DNA of 64,000 nt from Akkermansiaceae bacterium (GTDB lineage Bacteria; Verrucomicrobiota; Verrucomicrobiia; Verrucomicrobiales; Akkermansiaceae): positions 1-64,000 of the forward strand of contig JANXMQ010000014.1 of NCBI GenBank assembly GCA_025354565.1. Direction: 5' to 3'. Shown here piece after piece: positions 17,614 through 25,647 of this stretch. The notes under the pieces are model-generated. The model saw nothing but the letters and a program-made list of their open reading frames with translations. It was not told the origin of the DNA and made no database searches. A program made the translations under genes and the position numbers. The number at the start of each line of letters is the position of its first letter. Position 1 is the stretch's first letter.

Positions 17614-17655
17614 GGTATGTTGATTTTCAGTGGTTTAGGGAGATTTTAGGGAGGG

Positions 17656-17823
17656 CCGGAACGACTCAGGCTTAGGCTTGGAAGACGCAGGCTTAGGCTT
17701 GGAAGACTCAGGCTCGCGCTTGGAACGCGCAGGCTTAGGCTTGGAAGACGCAGGCCCGGGCTTGGAAGACTCAGGCTCGCGCTTGGAACGCTCAGGCCCG
17801 AGCTTGGAAAGCTCAGGCCCGGG
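17656..17823. repeat. 21-bp minisatellite, 8 units
   Basis: Eight tandem 21-bp units of the type CTTGGAAGACGCAGGCTTAG plus G, starting at 17656 (degenerate), 17677, 17698, 17719, 17740, 17761, 17782 and 17803, with a broken ninth unit after 17823. The variable positions cluster in the centre of each unit. On the minus strand it stays open as a 7-aa repeat (SLSLPSx), but that frame has no other protein-like sequence. It lies directly upstream of the 55-aa gene. Confidence 0.9.
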
Positions 17824-17885
17824 CGTGGAGTCAGGTGGGTCATGAGAGGGGCGGGCGCGGTCATGTAGGTGGAGAAGTGGCGCAA

Positions 17886-18196
17886 CTCTTGATTCGGACT
17901 ACATTCGCTGCGTCACGGCAAGGAGGGGCGGGGTGCAAATTCGGAACAAGATTCTGTATTTTTTGATCGTTGAGAGTTCCGTAGAAACCGGATGCTGGAT
18001 GGGGGGGATTGCCGTCCTATACGGGAATTCCGGGCAAATCCACCGGGTGACGCCAGGGCGTTTCCAACAGGAGACGTGGGGGCTGCGTGAGGAGTGAGGA
18101 CTGCTGAATCCGAAATAATCCAGAAGCTAGGGTGAAGCGGCCCCCATCTCTAGCCTTGCATCTTCCGCGCCGAATCCCAAACATTGCGGCTCAACC
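17886..18196. other. 311-bp region upstream of accA
   Basis: Presumed accA promoter and leader. No gene, clear hairpin or named motif seen. The accA start (18197) has only a weak ribosome binding site. Confidence 0.4.
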
Positions 18197-19153
18197 ATGC
18201 AGCTCCTCGAATTTGAAAAACCTGCCGCCGAGCTTGAACGGGAATTGGAAAAACTCCGCACCAAGTCCGCCTCCCAGAATTGCGACTTGTCGGCGGAAAT
18301 TGCCATCATGGAGAGCAAACTTGCCGAAACGCGGGCGGCGATTTATAGAAACCTTACCCCATGGCAGCGCGTTCAGATCGCTCGCCATACAAAACGCCCG
18401 TTCATGCTCGACTACGTCTCCTTGGCTTTCACGGATTTCTGCGAACTCCACGGGGATCGGCACATCGGCGACGACGCCTCCATGCCCGGTGGGTTCGCCC
18501 GCATTGATGGCCAGCGGGTGATTGTGATCGGCCACCAGAAAGGCCGAGATACCAAGGAAAACCTCAAGCGCAACTTCGGCAGCGCCCATCCGGAAGGCTA
18601 CCGCAAGGCGATGCGTCTGATGAAGACGGCTGAAAAATTCGGCCTGCCCGTCATCACCATGATCGACACGCCCGGCGCGTTTCCCGGCATCGGCGCGGAG
18701 GAGCGGAACATCGCCGAGGCCATCGCCTACAATCTCCGGGAAATGATGCTGCTCAAGGTGCCGGTCATCGCCATCGTGCTCGGCGAGGGCGGCTCGGGCG
18801 GGGCGCTCGGCATCGGCGTGGCCGACCGGGTGATTATGCTGGAAAACGCTTACTACTCGGTCATCAGCCCGGAAGGCTGCGCGGCGATTTTGTGGAAACA
18901 CCGCAAGCACGCGCCCGAGGCGGCGGAGGCGATGAAGCTGGTCGCCCCGGATCTCATGAAACTCGGCCTCATCGACGACGTGATCCCCGAGCCCACGGGC
19001 GGCGCGCATCACGATCACCAAGCCTCGGCGGATGCCTTCAAGGAAAAGGTGCTCGCCCACATCGCGGAATTATCCGCGCTCACCACGGCGGACCTGCTAG
19101 AAAATCGCTATCAGAAATTCCGCCGCTTCGGCGAGTGGCAGGGGAAGGCATAA
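18197..19153 (+). CDS. accA: acetyl-CoA carboxylase carboxyltransferase subunit alpha
   Basis: 318 aa, the usual length. The N-terminal helix LEFEKPAAELERELEKL is followed by the crotonase-fold domain with TPWQRVQIARHTKRP, DYV, ELHGDRHIGDD, HQKGRDTKENLKRNFG, MIDTPGAFPGIGAEER and the oxyanion/CoA-binding GEGGSGGALGIG (about residues 195-206). With AccD it transfers the carboxyl group from carboxybiotin to acetyl-CoA, the committed step of fatty acid synthesis, in the cytoplasm. accD is not nearby. It appears to be transcribed alone or with the oxidoreductase 34 bp downstream. Confidence 0.97.
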   Translation: MQLLEFEKPAAELERELEKLRTKSASQNCDLSAEIAIMESKLAETRAAIYRNLTPWQRVQIARHTKRPFMLDYVSLAFTDFCELHGDRHIGDDASMPGGFARIDGQRVIVIGHQKGRDTKENLKRNFGSAHPEGYRKAMRLMKTAEKFGLPVITMIDTPGAFPGIGAEERNIAEAIAYNLREMMLLKVPVIAIVLGEGGSGGALGIGVADRVIMLENAYYSVISPEGCAAILWKHRKHAPEAAEAMKLVAPDLMKLGLIDDVIPEPTGGAHHDHQASADAFKEKVLAHIAELSALTTADLLENRYQKFRRFGEWQGKA

Positions 19154-19187
19154 GCACGGATTCAATCTTTCAAATACAAATACATAA

Positions 19188-20270
19188 ATGGCTACAAAAG
19201 TTGGAGTGATCGGGGCGGGTGGGATGTTACAATACCACGCCGCAGGGTTTCGTCAGGCAGGTGCGGAAATCGTCGCCGTCGCGGACCCTGCGCCGGGTGC
19301 CGCCGCCAAAGCTGCGGCGAGGTGGGACATTGCGAAAGCCTGCGAATCGGTCGAAGCCATGCTCGCGGATTGCCCGGAGCTTGACGCCGTGAGCATCATC
19401 GTTCCGAACAAATTTCATGCCCCGCTCGCGCTCCAATGCCTCAAGGCGGGCAAGCACGTTTTCTGTGAGAAACCGCCCGCGCTCAAGGCCTCCGAGGTCG
19501 CGGAAATGATCGCCGCCGCCGATGCCGCTGGCAAAAAACTGATGTTCAATTTCAACAACCGCGCCCGACCCGAGGCGCAGGCGATGAAGGCCTACATCGA
19601 CACCGGCGTCACCGGCACCATCAACTCGGCCCAAGCGAAATGGATCCGCCGCACCGGCATCCCCGGCTTCGGTGGCTGGTTCACGACCAAGGAGTTGTCT
19701 GGCGGTGGCCCGGTCATCGACCTGCTCCACATGATCGACCTCGCATTGTATTTCATGGGCTACCCCGAGCCGGCGCATGTGCTGGCTAACACCTTCGACA
19801 CCTTCATCACCGACAAAAATTTCAAAGGCCCGTGGGGCATTCCCGACCGCGCCGATGGCACGAACAACGTCGAGGCCGCCGCCCATGGCTTCGTGACTTT
19901 CAAAACCGGCCAAGTTCTAACACTCCAAGTTTCGTGGGCGGAAATGGTCAAGCGCGAGGAAGTCTCCGTGGTCTTCCAAGGCAGCGGCGCAGGCGGCAAG
20001 GTCGAACGTCTTTTTGGCCGCGATGGACTGGATGAGACCGCCATCGACACCTGCGAACTCTACGTCCAGGAAAACGGCAACAGCGTCAACCGCAGCATCG
20101 TCGTTCCCGCCTGCGAGGACATGGGCCGCAGCAATTCAGCCCGCAATTTCATCGAAGCCATCGAGGGCATCGCCGCGCCGCTCAACACGCCGACCGAAGC
20201 CCTACGCCTCATGCAAATCATCGACGCCATCTATCAATCCGCCACCACCGGCAAACCTGTATCAATCTAA
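19188..20270 (+). CDS. Gfo/Idh/MocA family oxidoreductase
   Basis: 360 aa. N-terminal Rossmann fold with GVIGAGGM, then the family EKPPA motif (about residues 92-96) holding the catalytic-lysine position. The C-terminal dimerisation domain has GGGPVIDLLHMIDLALYFMGYPEP, where the conserved D and H sit. Likely NAD(P)-dependent sugar or polyol dehydrogenation; the substrate cannot be read from sequence. It is followed by a second member of the same family. Confidence 0.9.
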   Translation: MATKVGVIGAGGMLQYHAAGFRQAGAEIVAVADPAPGAAAKAAARWDIAKACESVEAMLADCPELDAVSIIVPNKFHAPLALQCLKAGKHVFCEKPPALKASEVAEMIAAADAAGKKLMFNFNNRARPEAQAMKAYIDTGVTGTINSAQAKWIRRTGIPGFGGWFTTKELSGGGPVIDLLHMIDLALYFMGYPEPAHVLANTFDTFITDKNFKGPWGIPDRADGTNNVEAAAHGFVTFKTGQVLTLQVSWAEMVKREEVSVVFQGSGAGGKVERLFGRDGLDETAIDTCELYVQENGNSVNRSIVVPACEDMGRSNSARNFIEAIEGIAAPLNTPTEALRLMQIIDAIYQSATTGKPVSI

Positions 20271-20275
20271 CTCAA

Positions 20276-20330
20276 GGAGTGTGGGCATCTTGCCCACAAG
20301 TTTGCCATGTGGGCAGGATGCCCACACTCC
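20276..20330. repeat. 23-bp inverted repeat between oxidoreductase genes
   Basis: Left arm 20276-20298 (GGAGTGTGGGCATC, then TTGCCCACA) and right arm 20308-20330 pair at 22 of 23 positions around a 9-nt loop. It is a composite of two smaller TGTGGGCA/TGCCCACA palindromes, a type that recurs between genes in related phyla. It could act as a transcription attenuator or protect mRNA. Confidence 0.85.
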
Positions 20331-20386
20331 ATGAACCTTTTCTCTCTTCTCAACTCCAAACTCTTAGCTCTAACCTCACTCTTCCT

Positions 20387-21550
20387 ATGAATCGCAAACT
20401 CCGCATGGGCATGGTCGGCGGCGGACGCGGTGCCTTCATCGGCGCCGTTCACCGCATGGCCGCAAATCTGGATGGAAAAATCGAACTCGTCGCCGGGTGT
20501 TTTTCCTCCGATCCTGAAAAATCCAAACTCTCGGGCGAGGACTTTTTCCTCGATCCAGCCCGCGTCTATTCCTCCTACGCGCAAATGGCCACCGCCGAAG
20601 CCGCGCTACCGCCGGGCGAGCGCATCGACTTCGTGACCATCGTCGCCCGCAACGATCTCCACTATCCAGTCGCCAAGGCATTTCTAGCAGCCGGCATCCA
20701 CATCATCTGTGAAAAACCGCTGGCTTTCTCTCTAGCAGAAGCCAAGGAGTTGAAGAAACTCGTCGATGCGTCCGGCCTGGTGTTCGCCCTCACTCACAAC
20801 TACACGGGCTATCCGATGGTCAAGGAAGCCCGCGCGATGGTGAAAGCCGGCAAGCTGGGACGCATCCTCAAGATCGTCGCGGAATACCCGCAGGGCTACG
20901 CGATCACCGCGCTCAAGGATCAGGCCGATGGCGCGATTTCTAACTGGCGGATGGACCCCGGCGTCGCGGGCGTTTCTAACTGCATTGGCGACATCGGTTC
21001 CCACGCGGAAAACCTCGTCCGCTACATCACTGGACTGGAGTTGGAGGAAATCGCCGCCGATCTCAACACCTTCATCCCCGGTCGTCCGTTAGACGATGAC
21101 GGCAGCATGTTGGTCCGCTACGAAGGCGGCGCGCGCGGCCTGCTTTTCGCCTCACAAATTTCCACTGGCGACGAAAACAACCTGAACGTCCGGATCTACG
21201 GCACCGAAGCGTCGATCGAGTGGCATCAGGAACACCCGAACGAGTTGATCGTGAAATTCGCCGAAGCCCCGCGCCAAGTCTGGCGGCGCGGCAACAGCTA
21301 CAACGGACCGGAAGCCGCGAAGACCACGCGCCTCCCCTTCGGTCACCCGGAAGCCTTCATCGAGGCCTTCGCCAATGTCTATCTGGCAGCGGCGGAAGCG
21401 ATTTCCGACTATCTAGCAGGCACCTATCCGCGCGCTGAAGGTTACGATTTTCCAACAGTCGCCGACGGCGTGGAAGGCATGGCCTTCATCGAAGCCGCCG
21501 TTGCCTCGTCCAAGGAAAACGCCGCCTGGAAGCCCGTGCATGACGCGTGA
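20387..21550 (+). CDS. Gfo/Idh/MocA family oxidoreductase
   Basis: 387 aa from the ATG at 20387. An earlier in-frame start would translate through the inverted repeat and is rejected. Rossmann motif GMVGGGRGAFIGAVHR, the IICEKPLAF motif (about residues 105-112) and the C-terminal GVSNCIGDIGSHAENLVRYITGLE with the catalytic D and H. It is longer than the preceding paralogue and the two are not similar beyond family motifs. Probably a sugar-modifying dehydrogenase. The two genes may work on the same carbohydrate. Confidence 0.9.
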   Translation: MNRKLRMGMVGGGRGAFIGAVHRMAANLDGKIELVAGCFSSDPEKSKLSGEDFFLDPARVYSSYAQMATAEAALPPGERIDFVTIVARNDLHYPVAKAFLAAGIHIICEKPLAFSLAEAKELKKLVDASGLVFALTHNYTGYPMVKEARAMVKAGKLGRILKIVAEYPQGYAITALKDQADGAISNWRMDPGVAGVSNCIGDIGSHAENLVRYITGLELEEIAADLNTFIPGRPLDDDGSMLVRYEGGARGLLFASQISTGDENNLNVRIYGTEASIEWHQEHPNELIVKFAEAPRQVWRRGNSYNGPEAAKTTRLPFGHPEAFIEAFANVYLAAAEAISDYLAGTYPRAEGYDFPTVADGVEGMAFIEAAVASSKENAAWKPVHDA

Positions 21551-21707
21551 GGAGGTAAACCTGCTGGTTTGGAAGTCAGACTGACTGCGCGGGCACGTTC
21601 TTGTTCGCGAATCTGCTTGATGCGGATCTCCACGGATTTTCTCAGTCGCTGATATGGCAGGCCTGGGCGGGTGGTTCAAAAAATTTTCCAAGGAAATGAA
21701 TGTTCGC

Positions 21708-21725
21708 GAGTCATTCTTATGACTC
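21708..21725. promoter_or_regulatory. perfect palindrome upstream of the toroid protein gene
   Basis: GAGTCAT-TCTT-ATGACTC, 7-bp perfect arms, ending 22 bp before the ATG at 21748. Possible operator or mRNA hairpin. Confidence 0.5.
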
Positions 21726-21747
21726 CCGGCCTCAAACCTCATTTCCT

Positions 21748-23295
21748 ATGAAAACCTACACCGATCCAACCATCCATCCCTCAGCACCCGAACCTCGCCC
21801 AAGTTACTGGCAGAAGTTCGGTGCGGGTTCGCTCACCATCTCGGTGATTCTACACGTCATCCTGCTGATAGTAGGACTCATCTATGTTTTTCAAATCATT
21901 CCCTCGCCGGAGAAAAAACCCGATGAATGGGCTACCAGAGGCAGTTCCGGCAGCAGCGGGTCTGAGGCGAACACCACCAGAAAACGAACCCAGATGAGCC
22001 GCGCCAACTTGCCACGGATCGCGGCTCTGGAGAAAGAGTCCACGATTGTCCTGCCGGAACCTCAGGTATCGACCAGTATGCCAGTGATGACTTCTTTGAA
22101 TGATGGCGGCTCGCTGGGTGGACCTGGAAGTCTTACTACCGGCAATGGTTCGTTAGGAAGGGACAAAATCGGACCTGGCCCAAGCGTGATCGGAGCAAAC
22201 TCAAACAAGTCATTTATTTTTCTCCCTGAGATCATACGTAAGCGTTGCTCCAAGCAAGATCGCCTCGCTCGCCTCAAGCAAAACGGCGGAACCGAAGCCT
22301 GCGAAGATACGGTGCTCAACGGACTCCGTTGGCTCAAGGCAAACCAAAATCCCGACGGCTCGTGGGGCAAGGATACGCCCGCTGCCATGACCGGCCTCGC
22401 GCTGCTGGCTTACTTTGGGCATTGTGAAACACCATCGTCCGAGGAGTTTGGTGAATCCTGCGGGCGCGGCATTGTTTGGTTAGTAAGTCTCGGCATGAAG
22501 AATGATGGTAAAATGTCCGGAAATTTCACCGCGAACCATTGGAGTTACGAACATGCGATTGCCACCTACGCCCTCGGAGAAGCCACCACGTTTTGCAAGA
22601 ATAGCGTAAACGAAGTCCCCTACCTAACGGAAGTTACTCAGAAAGCGGGGCAATACATCATCGATCACCAAAATAAAAATGGCGGCTGGGCCTATGCTTA
22701 CGCCACGGAAGGTGGTCACACCGATCTTTCCGTCGCCGGTTGGCAGATTCAAGCTCTCAGGGCATGTGATCACTCAGGCCTCCCATTCAAAGGCATGAAC
22801 TCCTGCATCAACAAGGCGCTCGACTACGTGAATGGCCGCCAAAGTCCCGAAGGCGGATTCGGTTACGTCGGCCCTGGCAAACCGCCATCGGGATACTACA
22901 CACTAACAGGCGTCGGAATGCTCTGCAATCAGATGTGGAATAAGGGCAACCGTCCCGAAGTCCGCAAGGGCGCGAGTTATGTCCTGGAGAATACAAAGTT
23001 CGATTACAACACCGAGTTCTGCGACCTCTACGGCCACTACTACGAGTCCCAAGCCATGATGCAACGCGGCGGCAACGACTGGAAACAATACAACGAATTG
23101 TTCCGCGATCAGATCCTCCAGAATCAGGACGCCGACGGATCATGGAAAACTCCCGGCGGCGGGAAAAAGGCACGAGCTGCTGGCGGGACGTGGCAAGGGG
23201 ATAAACTCTACCGCACCTGTCTCTGCACGCTGATGATGGAGGTCTATTACCGCTTCCTCGGCTCCGGCGGCGATGTATTGCGCCCAGGTATTTGA
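21748..23295 (+). CDS. membrane-anchored terpene-cyclase-fold protein
   Basis: 515 aa from the ATG at 21748. One N-terminal helix (about residues 22-45, LTISVILHVILLIVGLIYV) is followed by a low-complexity Gly/Ser linker (to about 150). The rest is an alpha/alpha-toroid domain with QW-like repeats: NPDGSWGKD (about 199), NKNGGWAYAY, SPEGGFGYVG and DADGSWKTP. This is the prenyltransferase/squalene-cyclase fold, but the DxDD catalytic motif of squalene-hopene cyclase is not visible. Many planctomycete and verrucomicrobial proteins of this type are of unknown, probably non-enzymatic, function. Exposed outside the membrane, judging by topology. Confidence 0.78.
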   Translation: MKTYTDPTIHPSAPEPRPSYWQKFGAGSLTISVILHVILLIVGLIYVFQIIPSPEKKPDEWATRGSSGSSGSEANTTRKRTQMSRANLPRIAALEKESTIVLPEPQVSTSMPVMTSLNDGGSLGGPGSLTTGNGSLGRDKIGPGPSVIGANSNKSFIFLPEIIRKRCSKQDRLARLKQNGGTEACEDTVLNGLRWLKANQNPDGSWGKDTPAAMTGLALLAYFGHCETPSSEEFGESCGRGIVWLVSLGMKNDGKMSGNFTANHWSYEHAIATYALGEATTFCKNSVNEVPYLTEVTQKAGQYIIDHQNKNGGWAYAYATEGGHTDLSVAGWQIQALRACDHSGLPFKGMNSCINKALDYVNGRQSPEGGFGYVGPGKPPSGYYTLTGVGMLCNQMWNKGNRPEVRKGASYVLENTKFDYNTEFCDLYGHYYESQAMMQRGGNDWKQYNELFRDQILQNQDADGSWKTPGGGKKARAAGGTWQGDKLYRTCLCTLMMEVYYRFLGSGGDVLRPGI

Positions 23296-23308
23296 ATTTT
23301 ACACGCCA

Positions 23309-23773
23309 CTAGTCCTCGGGGGAAATTCGTGATTTCGGACACCTCAAAAACCAAACCATCGCAGCGATCCAGCCGATCAAAGCACCGGAATATCCCGCCA
23401 AATGGATGGCCGCGACGCGGTTGAAGGCGGTCTGGTCGATGACGCGGATGGATTCGAGCGATTCCCTCCAGTCGGGGCGATCCTCCAGCAAGGACGGGCC
23501 GATGAAATAGGCGAAGATTCCCAGCAGCACGACAAAACCAACGATGGCTGCCATTGCCCGCAAGACTGCTCTCACGGGAAATTTGAATTTCGACAGAGCG
23601 ATGCGGGCGAGAAACCAAGCGGCAATCAAGCCAACCCACCACGTCGCGAGAAATCCGATTTCCGCAACGAAGACGCGAGGAGGGAATCCGAAATTCGCGC
23701 TGTGGAATTGCGCGAATTTCATCCGGGTGAAATACTCTGGCGAAATTGTATAGGTGATTTGGTCGTGGATCAT
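23309..23773 (-). CDS. conserved membrane protein, 5' end uncertain
   Basis: 154 aa from the ATG at 23773, with two or three membrane helices (WWVGLIAAWFLARIAL, LRAMAAIVGFVVLLGIFAYFI, LAGYSGALIGWIAAMVWFL). The motif MIHDQITYTISPEYFTRMKF at the start is characteristic of a conserved family of unknown function. The same frame upstream continues as GKAGLLALIGALIAGCFG, an obvious membrane helix, without any ATG, GTG or TTG before the in-frame TGA near 23900. Either an unusual start codon or a lost start is involved. Confidence 0.65.
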   Translation of the reverse strand: MIHDQITYTISPEYFTRMKFAQFHSANFGFPPRVFVAEIGFLATWWVGLIAAWFLARIALSKFKFPVRAVLRAMAAIVGFVVLLGIFAYFIGPSLLEDRPDWRESLESIRVIDQTAFNRVAAIHLAGYSGALIGWIAAMVWFLRCPKSRISPED

Positions 23774-24008
23774 TCCGAAACAACCCGCGATCAGCGCGCC
23801 AATTAGAGCCAGCAGCCCGGCCTTGCCCAGTTCTACGGCGGAGATTTCAGGAACCAGCAGTGAGTGGAGTTTTTTGATGCACTGAAGGTGATTGCTCCAT
23901 CAGCTATGTCAAACCTGATGCTTGGGCGCATAACGGGCGGGCGAACCGCACCTGATCTGCGGATTTGCCCCCTTGCGCGGCGCCGCTTGCAGTGCGAGGT
24001 GACGCGGG

Positions 24009-24632
24009 ATGACACTTTCTATTCTCACTCACCCGCTCGCCACCTTTCTTGCAGGCTTGATGGTTTCGTTGGCCGCAATACTGCTGGTATTGGCCTCTTG
24101 CGCGGCCCCCAATGACTCGGCGCGGGACGTCGCGGCGTATCGAAATCGTCTGGAAAAAACGGCGGCAAGCGACCTGCGACCCGGTAGTCCGGGGGAAACC
24201 GAGGCGCTGGCTCGCTTCCAATCCTTTCTCCAAGAAATCGGCGACGTTAAAAAGGTCCATGCCAATACCTCCAAGGTCTATGCGGCAGATGCCTATCTAG
24301 ACGACACGCTGGCGGTGCATCACGGAGCGGCAGAAATCGAAGCGTATTTCACCAAAACTAGCGAGACGATGACGGAATACAAGGTGACGATTGACGACGT
24401 GGCTCGCTCAGGAAATGATTATTATGTTCGCTGGACAATGATAGTTGCCGCGCCGGCCTTGAGCGGGGGAAAACCCGTCCACTCTATTGGCATCAGCCAG
24501 ATTCGCTTGAATCGTGAAGGGAAAGTTGCCTTTCATCAAGATTTCTGGGACGCTGGTAAAAATTTCTACGCGCATCTGCCGGTCGTCGGTGGTGCCGTGG
24601 GATTCGTTCACAAACGCCTAGCTTCTAACTGA
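24009..24632 (+). CDS. NTF2/SnoaL-like lipoprotein
   Basis: 207 aa. N-terminal signal with lipobox-like LVLASC (Cys about residue 31), then a SnoaL/NTF2-like domain: VYAADAYLDDTLAVHHGAAEIEAYF, YYVRWTMIV and VAFHQDFWDAGKNFYAHLP. NTF2-like genes commonly accompany CFA synthase, DUF1365 and FAD-oxidoreductase genes in bacterial membrane-lipid stress clusters. It opens the lipid operon, 13 bp before the desaturase. Likely periplasmic or outer-membrane attached. A role in delivering or binding a lipid is inference. Confidence 0.8.
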   Translation: MTLSILTHPLATFLAGLMVSLAAILLVLASCAAPNDSARDVAAYRNRLEKTAASDLRPGSPGETEALARFQSFLQEIGDVKKVHANTSKVYAADAYLDDTLAVHHGAAEIEAYFTKTSETMTEYKVTIDDVARSGNDYYVRWTMIVAAPALSGGKPVHSIGISQIRLNREGKVAFHQDFWDAGKNFYAHLPVVGGAVGFVHKRLASN

Positions 24633-24645
24633 GAGGTACAATTCG

Positions 24646-25647
24646 ATGAAAAACGATGATAATAATTCAGATCAGAAAGTAGCAAGTGCATGGAGTGCTG
24701 GTATTCTGGCATTTTGTCAATGGCTCGATTCCGATTACCGCCGCGAAGGTCTGCCCGATCCCGCGACTTTGCCTGAAAGAGTCGATTGGCAGCGGACCTT
24801 GCCATTCATTTTCCTGCATCTCGGCTGTTTGGCGGTGTTTTGGGTGGGTTTCAGTCCGGCGGCACTGGTTGCGGCGGTGCTGTTATATGGAATCAGAATG
24901 TTTGCGATCACCGGATTTTATCATCGGTTCTTTTCCCATAAGACCTTCAAAACCTCGCGGACTGCGCAGTTCCTGTTCGCGGTTCTGGGTAACAGTTCCA
25001 TGCAGCGCGGTCCGTTGTGGTGGGCGGCGACCCATCGCCATCATCACAAGCACGCGGATCATGAGGAGGATATTCATTCGCCAGTGATCAGTGGTTTCTT
25101 GTGGTCACATATTGGCTGGCTGACCTCGATGAAAAATTTCCCGACGGCTTACAAGAGTATCCCGGATTTGGCGAAATATCCAGAGTTGGTTTTCTTGAAT
25201 CGCTATGACCAGACAGTGCCGTTTGTGTATGGTTTACTCATGTTGGGAATCGGCTGGATCTTGGAAACATTTTTCCCCGCGCTCGGTGTGACGCTCGGCC
25301 AATTCTTTGTTTGGACCTTCTTCATCAGCACCACAGTTTTGCTTCACGGGACATTGTTTATCAACTCTCTGGCGCATGTCTGGGGCAGCCGTCGTTATGC
25401 AACGGACGATGACAGCCGGAACAGTTGGTTGCTGACATTTATTACTCTGGGTGAGGGTTGGCATAACAATCACCACCGCTACCCGCATTCCGTCAGGCAG
25501 GGGTTTCGTTGGTGGGAGCTTGATTTGACGTACTACGGTTTGAGATTCCTCTCATGGACGGGATTGATCTGGGATCTGCGTCCGGTTCCTAAGGCGGTGC
25601 TCGAAGAGGTGCTAACAGTGGACGCGTCCCAACAACGCAGCGCATGA
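24646..25647 (+). CDS. acyl-CoA delta-9-type fatty acid desaturase
   Basis: 333 aa integral membrane di-iron desaturase. All three histidine clusters are present: HRFFSHKTF (about residue 92), HRHHHKHAD (about 128) and HNNHHRYPH (about 272), within four hydrophobic segments. It inserts a cis double bond into a saturated acyl chain using O2, and so could supply the unsaturated substrate for the two methyltransferases in the operon. A GAGAGG ribosome binding site precedes the start. Its stop overlaps the next start (ATGA). Confidence 0.92.
   Translation: MKNDDNNSDQKVASAWSAGILAFCQWLDSDYRREGLPDPATLPERVDWQRTLPFIFLHLGCLAVFWVGFSPAALVAAVLLYGIRMFAITGFYHRFFSHKTFKTSRTAQFLFAVLGNSSMQRGPLWWAATHRHHHKHADHEEDIHSPVISGFLWSHIGWLTSMKNFPTAYKSIPDLAKYPELVFLNRYDQTVPFVYGLLMLGIGWILETFFPALGVTLGQFFVWTFFISTTVLLHGTLFINSLAHVWGSRRYATDDDSRNSWLLTFITLGEGWHNNHHRYPHSVRQGFRWWELDLTYYGLRFLSWTGLIWDLRPVPKAVLEEVLTVDASQQRSA

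Noticed and set aside
17656-17823. CRISPR array
   Set aside because: The units are contiguous 21-mers without unique spacers, and no cas genes are near.
17646-17885. 79-aa heptad-repeat frame over the minisatellite
   Set aside because: Open only because the unit is 21 bp with no stop. No signal outside the array, and not in frame with the 55-aa gene.
20279-20386. Upstream start of the second oxidoreductase at 20279
   Set aside because: It would translate the intercistronic palindrome; the conserved fold begins at 20387.
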